Assembly: GCF_003369915.1 (NCBI RefSeq)
Contig: NC_046677.1
Span: 29,902,913-29,966,912, forward strand
Length of the DNA stretch: 64,000 nt
Source of the DNA: Drosophila miranda
Lineage: Eukaryota > Arthropoda > Insecta > Diptera > Drosophilidae
Direction of reading: 5' to 3'
Below, piece after piece: positions 11,226 through 23,709 of the stretch. Position 1 is the first letter of the stretch, and each line of letters starts with the position of its first letter. The notes beneath the pieces were generated by a model. That model made no database searches and was not told the origin of the DNA. It saw only the letters and a program-made list of their open reading frames with translations. The position numbers and the translations under genes were made by a program.

Positions 11226-13755
11226 CGGCCTTTGCGTCTGTCAGTATCTGCTCCTCTGGCCGGACACTCAGTCAATGTCTCACTAACAATCGTCAACAGG
11301 CTCAAGCAGCGTAAGGCAACAATCATTGTGGCTGTCCTTGTTCTTGTTGTCACCCTTTCATTGTACGTTTGTGTGTCCTTCTCACACCCTCTCTATCCGA
11401 CCATCCACCTCTTTTTAGCCGTCCTTCCAGTGGCTTTGTTTGGCCTGTATGTTGAATGCATTTTGGACGAAGAACGTTTGTCAATTTTACGCTTGTCGAC
11501 TTTGTGAATTGTCCTTTTGGTCCTCTCGCTGCGTGTATTAGTGTTGCATGTAAAACTCGTCTTGCGTCCTGCGTGTTGAAATTGTCCTGCTGCAGCGACT
11601 GAGGTACGCTTGGAAATGGGTCCAAAACAGGGGACCCCCAACAGTAGTTTGGCTGTGAAAAATGGCAGAAAAAAATGAATTATCTTGGGATCTAAACTCG
11701 CTTGAATATGTGACCAATGCAAAAGCCAGAAAGGCTATTTATTCTTTTGTTTAAAGTGGTGACCCCGAGCACTTGGGTCCGTTGAAAGATAGAAAGACAA
11801 AGCATTTCGGAAACGATATTAAGCCCTGCTGTACACTTTGCATTTCACAGGAAATCGGAGAATCTAATTAAGAATAAAAAGCTGCTGCAGAAATGTGACC
11901 CCGATGCTCATTTTTTACTCAAAAGTTGTCCCTTCGTTAAGCCGGAGTCCCCGATGTTTTCGCTCCGTTGAAGGTTAGCCAGCAAAGCGCCCGACCGACC
12001 CGATGGCTGGCTTAAAATGTCGAGGGGGCAAAAAAAAAAACCACCGTCCACCCACCTGGTGACCCCGATTGGGTCTTGGCTCAGCTGACAAATATCGCCT
12101 AATCGCCATAGTTTGTGCGGAGGCCAATGCCGATGGCTAAGTGCAAAACGTAGCCCCAGAGGCGACAGTAACATTTAGAAGCTTATTAAATTGCCATTAC
12201 CTAAGCCGGACATCATCATCAGCGGCGCCCAGGGCTGTGCATACGAAGGGCCCGGCATTTGCCACTCAAGCGGGGGATTAGCGGCGATGATGACAACAGC
12301 TTGACGTCGGCTTGGCGGCAGGCAGGCAGCCAGCCCGCCAGCCAGGCAGCAGGTCCATTAGGGAGAGGTCCTGCCGGGCGAAGGTACAGCGGAGGTGAGG
12401 ATAGGATGCCTGACGAGCTTAGAGCCGACAACAAGTACGTACAGACACCTCTGCACAAACCCACACGTGGGGATTTACGAGCGAGCCAAAAGGTAACGTG
12501 GAACTAAATAAATCCTCACAAAATATTTAACATTTAAATGGCCAAAAATTAACTGAAGCTGGCAGGCACGCAGTGCGCTGAGTGTAAGATGAGGACTTGC
12601 CACACGGTAGTACGAGTAAATGCGAAATAATCCACAAAAGCCGAAACGACAGCCCGGACCGGCACTGACACGCACACACACACACACACTCGAAATGTGC
12701 AGTAAAAGTCGGAGCTAGGGACAACAAAAGGCAGGACTCTTGAATGGCTCCTTGGTGGTAGTCGCACCAGCATTCAGACCTCCTCTACCTCTCAAATACG
12801 ACAAAGAGTCCGAAATATATATGGACTGAAGGGCCAAAGCCTTAATCTGCTTTAAATGGCAAAGAGATTTCTGCTTCTGCTTCACCCAAAGCCGCATTCA
12901 TACGGCAAATATCAAGTGCATCATCATCATCATCAACGAGAAGCGACAGGACAGGAAAGAACAGAGCAGAACAGGACAAGGACGAGGCCAAAACTGCATT
13001 AAGTTGCCCCCTGCTTAGAATCGAGCAGCTTGAAAGCCTCAAGCTCGACGGATACAGTCGAAGAAGCGACGGGACACCCAAATGAAAGAAAGTACTGACA
13101 AAGTTGTGAGCTATGAGACGATAAACATTTCATTCAATGAAACTTCCACCAGAGACCAGAACTCCCCCTGTTTTCGTACTCCAAATGTCTTCCAGTGTAT
13201 TCGCAGTGTCCTTGGCTCCAAACACAACATCGTTATTATCGCACTGAGCGCTGTAAAGTACCGAATAATCTACAGGATAATGAGCATGAATGAACGTGAA
13301 CGTTTTTTCTTTTTCTTTTTTTTTGTATATTTTTTGTACAACTTTTTGTTTTTTGTTTTTTTAAATGGATATAGCGACTACTGAATGGTGAATAGCAGTA
13401 ACGTCGCCAGAGAGAGAGAATGATGGAGAGTCAGAAAAAGGGACAGACTCTGCCCTCAAGTGCACTCAACTAGAGCAAGAAAAATCTGTCGAGTGCCAGC
13501 TGCCTGAATGCTTGTTTAGAACAAGTGGAAATAAAAGTATAATAATAATCATCAAGAGAAGAATACCGTAAGCGATGGCGAATTTCAACGGACACAGAAG
13601 ACAAATTCACTGCAAAGTCAACAGAGGAAGGAGGGGGGGAAGTTTCGAGGGGGAAGAATGATCTATGGTTGGAATGTTCCATTCGAAATTGTGTGTTTAA
13701 AACTACTGTAAGGGTTCTTTAGAAGTGGAAAAGTGATATGGGAAAACAAAGAAAT

Positions 13756-13899
13756 CTTCTACAAGTATTCTACACGACTTCGACTTGCCTTCTACAAGCA
13801 TTCTACATGCATTCTACAAGCCTTTTACAAGCCTTCTACATGCCTCCTACATGGCTTCCACATGTCTCCTACAAGCCTTCTACAAGTCTTTCTACATTA
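13756..13899. repeat. Degenerate 11-12 bp CTTCTACAAGC array
   Basis: About a dozen imperfect copies of CTTCTACAAGC or CTTCTACATGC in one orientation, bounded by unique sequence. Confidence 0.9.
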
Positions 13900-16800
13900 A
13901 AGATCTCTGGAAACCAGAAGCATGGAAACTCCAATAAATCAACCTGCCACTGAGGTCATCTCTTCTTTTAATTAAATCTAAAATTCAAGCAGAAATTTCA
14001 ATATAATACTCGTACATCAAACAGAGCCTTGAACTCTATAACCCACCTGATTCAGATTCTTCCTCTCTGTCTTTCTCTATGATTCACGCCAAATGTTTTA
14101 TGTCCCATTGAAAGGCGCCGAGCCCGAAGCTAGTTGTGCATCTGCATATATAACATTTAATTTTATATTTACCTACCTACATGGAATATTTATGGAGCAG
14201 TCACAGGAGACACCCACCAAAAAAAAAAAAAATAAGGAGAACCTCAATAAATGGAAAACTTTTTGCCATTTTGTCAACGTTTTGCTGTTTTTCAGTAGTT
14301 TTTGCTGCTGTGCGAGCAGCAAACCAGAACGAGTTCATTAGTTTTCTACTGTGTTTGGTTGAAACGAGTTGTATACGAGCGTGTTGTGTACGAGTATAGC
14401 TATGTGTTTCTTGTTGTGTGGCCAGAAGCATCAAAGCATCGTTCCGGGCCATCAGTGGTGGTTCCTGCTCCCAGCTCCCATCTCCCAGCTCCTTTTTATT
14501 CTGTTCCATCTGCTTTCCGCATGGAGCTATAATGGGAACAGACTTGTGTTGTTGCTCCTGCTTCTGGCTTTTGTAATGAAAAGTTGTGGCAACTTGTTGT
14601 GTGCCATCATTTGAACCATTTCCATTCCCATTGCCACTCTCATGCAGTGCACTTTTAAAGTTTCCTCTGCCATCCTCTGCATGCCTTCTGATGGAAAAGT
14701 TATACATGTACAGAAAAGTTATAGCCTCCCGATACTCGCACATACTCGGATGTACTTTAAAGTAGAAAGAGGCTTTTTCGTTAATTAATGGAAACTCGAA
14801 CGAGACTCTAACCATTTCTTGGGGTTTCTTTATCCTTAAATTGCATGTATCTGCATCGGAGACACTATTCCGTGTCTGACTCAATTCCTATTTGCACAGG
14901 AAATATAATGATTTATTATCTATGAAGCAAATATCCATTCATACGAGTGCATGCATTATTTTATTTCAAAGCCTCATCCACTGAATGAATGCTGACATTT
15001 TGCTTGGGGAAATGCTTTCTTAAAGCAGCCATACATGCCATTCGTGGGAGTATTTCCAATTCCAATTCGTGTGCACCACAAAGGAGAACAGACAGGACAA
15101 TGGGGATAGCAGGAGACTGAGCAGAGATAGCAGGAATCCGACACATCCTGAGTGTGTTTGCATGTTTCCTAATCATTTTCATTTATTTCATTTAACATTT
15201 ACCAATCTCCTCCCCCACCCCACTTCCCAGTCGAACAGGAAGATGTCATAGATATGCTAAGTACTCCGGATCCGTATACGTATCCGTGTGACACGACTGA
15301 CATACGCATTTAGTATAACAACATTTGCCAGATGTATGGCAATCGAATCAATAACTAATGCGATTTTGACAACCTTCACAGCGCGACGACAAGGGAGCAC
15401 TTGCTGACTTGGGAAACATAACTTTTACTCAAGAAAAGGGGGGCGGTGTGAGTCTGGAGAAAAGATACTCGAGAAACTGCTTACAGCTCAGTGCACAACA
15501 CTTCAGACCCGATCCTCCTGCTCCTCCTGCTCCTCCTACTCCACCTTCTCCCCTTGAAGTTGTTTCACTTTGTTTTCAATTGCAAAAGTTTCGCCAATGC
15601 TGAATTCTTTCTGGTTCTCTATGGCAAAGGCGGGCAGAACCATCCCCTCCCAAGGCCCAAAGTCACGTTTTCCAGTAAGTGGCGAACGAGATGTGATTTA
15701 AATGAAGCTGAAACCCGCTCGTGGATTGCCATCCATCCAGGAACTGCTCAAACCACCCATCCATCTAGCCGAAGACTGCATTAAGTTATACTCAAACACA
15801 GGAATATCGAATCATAAATATGAACCCCACCGCATTGCATCATCCAGCAAATTGCTGGATGCCACTAAAATGGAAAACTACGCCCAGAGACCGCAACCGT
15901 ATGTGTCCTCAGGCACACCCTTCGGCCACTCCTCCGTCTGCGACAGTTGAAGACATCAATTTTTACTTTTATTTCCCGGCGTCGTGTTCGCGACGATATT
16001 TTTGGGTCTTCCGTGGCGAAAAAGGGTTCCACTACAGTGAAAAGGGGAGTAAATTGTAGAGGACTAGGGTGCGTTGGGACCAGGGCAATACCCTGCATGT
16101 CCTTCCGAGAAACTGAAAGGGAGACTCCATGGTCTAGGATTGTATATTCCAAAGTATTACTCCAGTACTCTATGAAACACACTTTGTACTCGTACTATAT
16201 TGTTGCCAAATTCTGTCAGGCACTTCCCAGGGTATCCCTTGCTCCCATCCCCCATTATTTGTACCCCCACACGATACACTCAAACCTTTGCTTAGCGATT
16301 CAATTCAATTGATTCAATTGGGATTGTATCGGTCTCCGTTTTATGCTCGTTTTGGCCAACACATATTACAGCTTACTGTATTCCTCCTCCTCCTCCTCCT
16401 CCCTGCTGTTGCTGTCGCCTGTTCCCGAGTGCCTCATTTATCTGTTGCCAATGGCTCCGTCTCCCTCGGAAACGTTTTACTTGTGTGTTTGTGTGTGTGT
16501 GTGGGAGGGACATTTTCGACCAAAATTTAATATTATACGAAAAAAACTTTCGTTTTTTGTTGTACTTTACAGTTTTTCGCTCGCTCTTTTACGAGCCGAT
16601 AATGTTATTGGCTTAGGAATTTTATGAATTGACCATTTTCTCAGAGGGATAGATATTTTATCTGTCGATGCGATGGCTGGGCCATGACTTGTGCAATTTG
16701 CATCAAAAATTGTGTCACGACTAGTTTCGTTACACTTCATTCCATTTCTTTTGTGCATATTTTACCCCGGCCCGACTCGGCCCAGCCCGGCCATTGGTGG

Positions 16801-19689
16801 TCCCAGAGAGAGGTTTTACGAGTAGATGATACGATGGCTCGCTTGGAATTTCCGTGCACTTTGAGCTTTGCCTTTTCTTGGCCCAGATCCATACCCATCC
16901 CCAACCTCCGGCCATTCTGTGGATGCCATTGTCTGGGAGGAAGGACAAAATATTTTGCGACTTTGCGTGTGGTTCTCACAGTGGTTTGGGTCCCCAGAAT
17001 GGGGGACAACAAATTGTGGCTTGGGGGGTGGATGGAATTTGATATATGTTTGATGATGGAAACTTGAAAGTCACATCAGGTGCTCTTGAAATTAGTTTGT
17101 TGGCAAAAATGTTAAATATCATGTTGTGTGCCAAAAGTTTCATATGGGAATTTTTGTGAAATGCCTCGAAAAGTTTTCTCTTTTAAATATAACACATCTC
17201 AAACATGCATGAATTTCATAATATACTTGTTTAATATTAACAAATTCTTGTCTTTCTTAAATCGGAACCAGTCTCGTAGAAATCTTTGCGAAGTATTGAA
17301 TTTCAATCAAACTTTATTCCACTGCAACTCCAGGATTTTCGAATACTTTCATTCTCCTTCGTTTAGAGTTTCCCAAAAGTAAATAACAAGTGAAATGCAA
17401 TACAAAAACTTTGCTCCATCGCTAACTCTTTCAGACCACAGTGCCTGAATGCAGTCCACACATGGCTGCATACATGTGCTACTGACTGTCCGACTGTATG
17501 CATCGTCTGCACTTTGACACTCACTGAGAGTTACAGTCCTGTCATTGAGCTATTTGGTTCGAGTGCCAACCGAAAGTTTGGAGCAGTATAAAAAAAGTTT
17601 GCACCCATCGCCGAAGCGGAGAAAGTTTTCTGCGGACGACAGAAACTTCTTGTGCCGTTTGTTGCTTCTCCGGATTAATATTTTCTTTTGCGTGTCCTTC
17701 CGCTTTCATGGCGCATTCCGGGGCGCCTCTCGCTTATTTGTTGCCCTGTCCCGCGTGCCGGCCACTTGAAATGCAATTTCAAAGAAATATTCCACTCAAG
17801 GGTATCAAAATACACGCTGGCTGGCTGGCAGAGCTTTTTCTTTCTGCCTCCTTTGTAAAGCTATCTGTTTTTTACGCCAAAGTTGCATGTCAGCTGTGTG
17901 GCAGTCGGTCTGGTGTGGTCTGGTCCGGTCTGTCAGGCCAGTTTGTCAGTTGGTTCTTTAGTGCAGTCCATTTGACGTCAGCTTAGCTTTTGCGCTTGTC
18001 TTCATACAGTGGAGATTGCTGTTCAATGAACAGGGGCTGAGAAGTTATAAACTTTATTGAGCTGGAGCCAGGGGAACTTATGCTGCCATGGGGATTCTCG
18101 TATGACAGTTGCACGAGCAGTACCCGCTGTAGTCAGGGAATCTGCGGAGTCCCTTTGCCTATAAAAACTTCTCCTCCTCGGGTTCTGGTGCAAGCGTTGA
18201 GAGCTTTTTAAATAATATATGCGTGACATGCCACAGAAATGCTGTGGAAGCGCTACAGCGAAAATATTGCATTGTTTTTGCAGTGTAAGCATGCTCTCCA
18301 GCCTCCCTCTCTCTCGAAGAAGAAGAGGAAAAAGGCATTTCAAATGGCACACTAAATTACTAAAGCCCACACGCACACACTCCTCCACACAGCTTCTCAA
18401 TCGCACTCTCTGTCTCTCCATCACAGCAAAGGAAAGGAGATGAAGGCAGAAACTTTTGATACCGCTAGGCTGTTTCTATGGGAATATATTGAGAGCAAAT
18501 AAATATGTCTTTTAAAGCTGATCAAGAGTACATACTGTTAGCTCCGCTGTTAGCTTTTAACAGCGCTCTGGTGCCAACGCGCTCTCGCTCTCTTTCTTTT
18601 GCGCTCTTACGATCCACTCGGCGCTCACCGTTCTCTGAGCTTGTAAGCTATGATTTCTCCCCCGCTACAAGCTGCCGTGTTTTTTGGATTCCGTTCGATC
18701 CGCCCTCCTACAAATATGTACATAGTATGTACACTGTGTGGCCTCATAAATATCTCCTTCTGTGTGTTACAAACCACTCTTCAAATTCGTTACGCCCTCT
18801 CTAAGGACATAGCAACGGCATGCAGCTGAGAATACAATTTACGCTTTGCCAGGCGTTTTTCATGCATGTTTGTTGGTGCCGCCGGCAAAGTTTTTATGGT
18901 CGCATCATGCAAGAAGCGCCTTGTAGTTGTTCCTCCTGTCCTGTTTGCCTTAACCCGTATGCACCAGTATGTGGTGGGGTGGGGTGTCTGCCTGCTTGTA
19001 ATGTGCATCTGGTTGACAAAACTTTGTGAAATCATTAAGAGGCGCACTCGAATGCAAAAACCTCAAAAAAAAGAAAGAGAAAAGAGTGTAAAGTGAGAAG
19101 AGAGTGCGAGTGCGAGTGCTCGTCAAAGCTCTCAGAAAATTGTGCAGTTTGTCAGGAGGAGACGAGTAGGACATGAGTTTAATAGCAGCAACGAATTAAG
19201 AGTGGGAGTGAGGGTGAGAGTGGGAGAGAGATAATGAGATTAACAGAGAAAAAGGTTTCTTACTGTTATTTCATGGTGAATTTAATCACAGCTTTCAGGC
19301 GTCTTTCAAAGGCAGAGGGGCTCCGCCTCTTCTGCTATTTTTGGTTGTGCCTCGAGCGCAGTAAGTCGCAGTAATGTCTCTCTCTCTCTGTTATATTCTA
19401 TGAGCAAACTACCGACAAAGCATTCCCTCATCCAATTGCTCTCCTTCCGTAGTTGCTCTTTGATGTCTCTCTCTCTCTCTTAAAGACCACAGCACCACGC
19501 CACACTCTTCTGAGACGACTATCAGACGAGTTAAAGGCATAATAGAAAACTCTACTACATAGTTTCTGTCCTTCTTTACACCATTCTCTTACAATTCCGA
19601 TACATACATGTACGTACGTTACTGGTAGCATTTGAAACGATAAGCACAGATACCCCTACCAGAATTCAACTCAGGGATGGGGTACACTC

Positions 19690-19695
19690 TTTATT
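19690..19695 (-). terminator. Poly(A) signal AATAAA overlapping a stop codon
   Basis: The minus strand reads AATAAA, and its TAA is the stop codon of the 297-residue thioredoxin-fold gene, so the 3' UTR must be very short. Confidence 0.6.
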
Positions 19696-20584
19696 TAAAC
19701 AAATAATTTTTGATAAGTCCCAAAATACCGAGATAAACCACAGTTCTGAATGGATAGCTGGATGGATTACTGGTCGCCCTTGAAATAACCATAATTGGCG
19801 TCGTGCCGTTATTATCAATCATATCTATAACAAAACGCTTCAATAACTCCACCTTTCCACCGCCGTTATAGACACGAAAGGCGTTACTGTCAATCCATAC
19901 CAACTTTGGTACGGCGGTAATGTGATACCTCTTGCATATGGCTTTGAAATCCGTACAATCGAGCTCCGCAATGCAGACAGCCGTCACATTTCCCAGCTCG
20001 CTGGCCAGATCAATCCACACCTGTTTCAGGGCGATACAGAATGGGCAGCTGGGTTGAAAGAACTTCACAAAGGATTTCATACTTTTGGTGCTTGAATCGA
20101 AATTCTTGTCGGTCAATGTGAAGACTTGCCCAGGAGCACAATTCTGGGGGGCATCTTCCTTTATCACGACTGCTTTTTCGGTGGTTTTTTCGGACATAAA
20201 GCTACTCAGATTGTACGATTTCTTTGCGACTCCGTCGTCCTTTTCAAAGTACAGGAGAGTCGGATACATTGTGACATTGTTACTGATGCAAAATGACTCA
20301 TATTTGGAGCAGTTTATGGCGCCAATGGACAGGCTCGTGCTGGCCGTATTCTGTATCCCCATCAGCTTCCACAATATGCTATATAAACTATTGCAGCTCT
20401 CGCAGAGCGTTGCATAGAACTCGACTATGACATTCTTCTCCTTCAGATATTTTTCAAAATCGTCGGTGCTCCAGTCGATGGTTCGGTGATCGGTGTCCTC
20501 TACTCCTGATGCCGATGATTCAACTGATATTTCTAATAGAATGATGAATACCAATACAGCATTAAGTAAATATCGTTGAAACAT
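19691..20584 (-). CDS. Secretory thioredoxin-fold (PDI-like) protein with CESC and CPFC motifs
   Basis: Single exon, 297 residues. Residues 1-25 are a signal peptide (MFQRYLLNAVLVFIILLE core). Thioredoxin fold one follows FYATLCESC with the redox-type motif CESC at 61-64 and cis-proline P108. Fold two has CPFC at 180-183 after KFFQPS, and cis-proline P226 in ITAVPKLVW. Residues 278-295 are a hydrophobic C-terminal tail that could anchor the protein, and there is no KDEL-type retention signal. Classical PDIs use CGHC; these altered CxxC pairs suggest a shifted redox potential or substrate range, which is inference. Several NxT/NxS sites fit a lumenal or secreted protein. Closest in style to the TXNDC5/pretaporter group, but I cannot name an orthologue. 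It lies upstream-to-downstream in the same direction as its paralogue at 20988-21650. The stop codon lies inside the AATAAA poly(A) signal. Confidence 0.85.
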   Translation of the reverse strand: MFQRYLLNAVLVFIILLEISVESSASGVEDTDHRTIDWSTDDFEKYLKEKNVIVEFYATLCESCNSLYSILWKLMGIQNTASTSLSIGAINCSKYESFCISNNVTMYPTLLYFEKDDGVAKKSYNLSSFMSEKTTEKAVVIKEDAPQNCAPGQVFTLTDKNFDSSTKSMKSFVKFFQPSCPFCIALKQVWIDLASELGNVTAVCIAELDCTDFKAICKRYHITAVPKLVWIDSNAFRVYNGGGKVELLKRFVIDMIDNNGTTPIMVISRATSNPSSYPFRTVVYLGILGLIKNYLFK

Positions 20585-20971
20585 TTTCGTTGGTAGTTCT
20601 TGTCATGTATTTCACGGCTGATTTTGTTCAACTATAGTGGTACATGATACATGAAGTTCAGGAAAATACAATCAATTCTAACTGTCAAAAAAGTTGACAG
20701 AAAATATCACAATATTTACCGTTAGACATCTAGCTGCTATTGTTCTTATATCTTCGAGATGGGATCCTTTGTACGCCATAATTTCATCGAAAAATTCTTA
20801 TCAAGACTGCGGCCATTCTCTTAGCATATTTCTTTTGAATTTTTCGCAATTTTCGCCGGAGGTACACTCCTTCGAGGATCTCCTGCGGACTTCCTCACTA
20901 TCTTAAATGAATACTAAAATAAATAAAGATTAATGCCATGTATTTGTAAATAAAAGCCATTCCAATCAGAT

Positions 20972-20977
20972 TTTATT
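20972..20977 (-). terminator. Poly(A) signal AATAAA
   Basis: AATAAA on the minus strand about 11 nt after the stop of the second thioredoxin-fold gene. Confidence 0.6.
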
Positions 20978-20987
20978 TGTCTAGAAT

Positions 20988-21650
20988 TCAATTTGGAACT
21001 AAGATTGGCAGCTTAATGGCCAAATAGTTGAGGGCAAGTGTGATAAGGTTCATCGTCAGATAAGACCTTGTTCTGGCTCCTGACTTCTCGATGAAAGTAC
21101 CATTCGAGGCTATCATTTTCTCGACAAAGCTTTTCAAATGCTCCAACTCGGTATCGGCATCGTAGGTGCGAACTTTGCGGCCGTTCTCGTACCACAGGAA
21201 AGTCGGACTTGGTCTGATTTGCAGATCGTGACAGATTTCATTCGATTTACTACAATCCAAGTCCGAAATGCAAATGGTGCCCTTGGCGTTCAGTTCCCGG
21301 GCCAGTTTGGCCCATTTTATCTTTGCCTGATCGGCCATGTAGCTGAGTGGGGGCTTATAGATCATGATGAAATATCTTCCAGTGTGGGTAAACAGATTAA
21401 AATTGTTGGTATTCAGCTGCAAGACCTCGCCGTCCTTACAGGCCTCAGACACGGGATCGTCATCATCATCGTCCTCAGTAGCACCATCGTAAACATTATT
21501 GTCTTCTACAAATGCCATCAAGCCATGCAGCATTTCAGTACTTTCAGCTACATATTCGTGATTCACGTGAAGTGGAGATTCATAATCATATGATATTCCT
21601 CTTCGAATAGCTGCAACGATTGCCACCAGTAAGAGCAATCGTTGAAACAT
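20988..21650 (-). CDS. Thioredoxin-fold paralogue lacking the CxxC active site
   Basis: I chose the ATG at 21650 (220 residues) because it gives MFQRLLLLVAIVAA, a signal peptide starting like the neighbour's MFQR. An in-frame ATG at 21773 would add 41 residues before that signal. Residues 59-65 are an acidic run with six or seven D/E in a row. One thioredoxin fold remains (about 73-185). Where the paralogue has PSCPFC this protein reads PPLSYM (100-105), so both catalytic cysteines are gone. The downstream landmarks persist: ICISDLDCSK, a cis-proline near 147-149 in RPSPTFLWYENG, LKSFVEKMIASNGT, and a hydrophobic tail at 198-217. It aligns with the C-terminal half of its neighbour, so the first fold was lost or became the acidic linker. 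It is likely non-enzymatic, perhaps a binding or chaperone-type lumenal protein; that is inference. Confidence 0.8.
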   Translation of the reverse strand: MFQRLLLLVAIVAAIRRGISYDYESPLHVNHEYVAESTEMLHGLMAFVEDNNVYDGATEDDDDDDPVSEACKDGEVLQLNTNNFNLFTHTGRYFIMIYKPPLSYMADQAKIKWAKLARELNAKGTICISDLDCSKSNEICHDLQIRPSPTFLWYENGRKVRTYDADTELEHLKSFVEKMIASNGTFIEKSGARTRSYLTMNLITLALNYLAIKLPILVPN

Positions 21651-21971
21651 ATTTGTGCGTAATACGCCTAATTTTAATGTGAGTGATACAAAAAACTTTT
21701 CTGAATTGTCATAAAAATGAACTTTTAAGCCCGACTTCCTATCTCCCAGGAAGATCACTAGTATTGAATGCAAAACCCTCGAAATGTATATTTTTCTTGT
21801 ATATATTTCATTAGAAAAGTCATATAGATCTGTTGGATTGGTTCGGCTTATTGAGTTTTAGAAACTTGTGGGGATTTCGCTTAAAAACTAATTACACATG
21901 CTTGTAGTATGTATGACAATGGTAGCAGAGTAGAGTTCGAATAGAGTTGAGTTAGGATGATCGTTGGCTGC

Positions 21972-22301
21972 TCAGTGCCACTGTCCGCCCTCGGTGAGCT
22001 TCCGTGGATCGATGGTCAGGCCGAGCTTCTCCAGCTTCCGCACCTTGCGCATCTGCTTGGTGAGGCGCCGCTTGAAGGTGATCTCCCTGTTGAGATTCAT
22101 AATCTCGATGGTGTCGTACTGCCGTATGTTCTTGATGGTCTGCAGTATCAAATTGTCCGTCAGGTGCAGCTTGATGGTGGACATCTTCATGAAGGGCACA
22201 TCCCGACGCCTCAGCTCCTCGCGGTACGCAAACAGGGTGTAGTGCAGGGAGGGCATCGAGGGCAGAGGACGCTCCAATTGAGGGAATAATAAATCGGCCA
22301 T
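21972..22301 (-). CDS. Small basic protein of unknown function, 109 aa
   Basis: A single open frame starts at ATG 22301 (MADLLFPQLERPLPSMPSLH) and ends QWH. Codon use is strongly Drosophila-like, with many C/G-ending codons, which supports a real gene. The C-terminal half is rich in K and R (FKRRLTKQMRKVRKLEKLG) and predicted helical, with a leucine- and isoleucine-rich middle (LTDNLILQTIKNI). There is no signal peptide or membrane segment. I do not recognise the family. The basic helix could bind RNA, ribosomes or tubulin, but nothing distinguishes these. The 22302-22680 region upstream has chance frames on both strands and no obvious extra coding exon. Confidence 0.7.
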   Translation of the reverse strand: MADLLFPQLERPLPSMPSLHYTLFAYREELRRRDVPFMKMSTIKLHLTDNLILQTIKNIRQYDTIEIMNLNREITFKRRLTKQMRKVRKLEKLGLTIDPRKLTEGGQWH

Positions 22302-23700
22302 GACTCGAAAACTATCTGATATGATCTGTTCGCGTCGAGTTTCCGGAACGCACTGGTGTCATGGCTCATGCCAACTCTCGGTTTTATATCCCAGCCTCTG
22401 GCTACCTGCGAGGGAAATCCTCTTTCTCCTTAAGGAGGATTGCGATTGCTTGAGCCACCAGTATTTTTTCTTTTCTATGGAAATCCCTACGGTGGCAGCT
22501 GGCGCTCCGGCCACCTTGCTACCTGCTGTGGCAGCTGCAAATTGATATTCTCTACCGAGCCACGCGATTAGTCGGGAATTTTCCTTTCCCATTTCCTCAA
22601 AGCAATTCACGTATCACATAAACTCGGATTTCGATCGCTTTCGGTGCTGAAATTTTAATGAGCTCGCGACCTAGAAAAAAGACCCTGCCAAAACGCAAAT
22701 TTCATTCCTCCTTTCGTTCCATTCAATGGAATCGAGACTGCATTCGCTGTCGAGGACGTTTTTGGCGTAATTTTATGGCCATTTGAAATTGTTTTCCTTT
22801 ACTGGTGCTGCCTTTGAGCTGGTGCTGCTGCCCTGCCTGCCTGCCTGCCTGCCTGCAATCGCAATTAAAATAAATTGCATTCACTCAAAGGATTGACTGT
22901 GACGACGATGGCGCACCGGACTGTTTTCAGAGCTGACTGACCAGCCAAACGGTGGGCTCCATTCCTGTATGCTCAAAAGGTTTAAAAAACCATCAAAAAA
23001 ACGAAAAAGTTTTATAGAATCCAGCGCGTTTTTATTTAATTAGTTCGAGCGTTGCTTAAAGAGCGTCAAAAGTCCTGTATCATCACAGAAATTAAATGAA
23101 ATTAATTCATGAAAGAAAATCAAAACAGAAGGATGTTTTCTCAAAGGATTTCTCAATGTGATGGAGGTGGAAGAACACTTTTGGAATCCATTTAATAAGT
23201 TGTGTAATCGCATGAATCTCTCTATTATGTAAACAAGTTTTGAGTGGTTTTCGTTGGATATTTTACTCATTTCGGCGTGAGCGTGCGAAGCGAGTGAGCC
23301 GGGGGTTGGCGTATGAATAAAGCGAGTGGAGTCGGAACTCAAGGTTCCAAAACCCTATGCGGTGTACCCAAAAGGTTTGATTCTCCCTCAATCTTTGTTC
23401 GCAGATTAGTACTGGAGAAATGTTTCGATAAAATTCAGCTCCAAGAGAGCAAATTGAGTTTTAATGAGTACTAATCAACCAATGAGGTTTTCTGTGAATT
23501 CTATTTATGATCTTGGTTAAGAATTGTATATTCGTATAAATGTAATGGTTCCTCTTTTTTCTATTCACTTCTCTCTGATCCTTCCATTCATCATACACTC
23601 GATTAACATAATCCTCTACCACTGAATACTCAACGGGTCCTTGAATCAGGTACAGCACCCATGTTCATGTTCAATCCCCACCTGGATTATTGCACCTTTC
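22302..23700. other. Non-coding stretch before the odorant receptor cluster
   Basis: No firm gene. A CCTG hexamer repeat lies at 22832. Two minus-strand frames (23040-23342 and 23461-23658) are open but lack proper ATG context or domains. Confidence 0.5.
22832..22855. repeat. (CCTG)6 microsatellite
   Basis: Six uninterrupted CCTG units. Confidence 0.95.
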
Positions 23701-23709
23701 ACTTGCCAT

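Larger units (their letters stand above)
8700..19688. other. Non-coding stretch with many simple repeats
   Basis: No supportable gene. It holds tandem repeats at 11036, 11184 and 13756, a CA run near 12669-12688, T- and A-rich tracts near 13303-13361 and 14219-14232, CTC repeats near 16384-16402, and CT-rich tracts at 19378-19485. A 227-codon minus-strand frame (14201-14884) and several of 100-150 codons exist but lack domains and codon bias, and I treat them as chance. Confidence 0.6.

Noticed and set aside
14201-14884. 227-codon minus-strand open frame
   Set aside because: Low-complexity and homopolymer-derived residues, no domain, no fly-like codon bias, and no supporting splice sites or promoter.
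17545-17769. Plus-strand frame with ESLEQYKKSLHPSPKRRK
   Set aside because: Coding-like for about 30 codons only, then hydrophobic noise; no clear donor or acceptor.
21651-21773. Upstream ATG extending the second thioredoxin-fold protein by 41 residues
   Set aside because: It would bury the signal peptide; the downstream ATG matches the paralogue's start.
23461-23658. 65-codon minus-strand frame before the receptors
   Set aside because: Starts at GTG with a stop just upstream, AT-rich codons, no homologue recognised.
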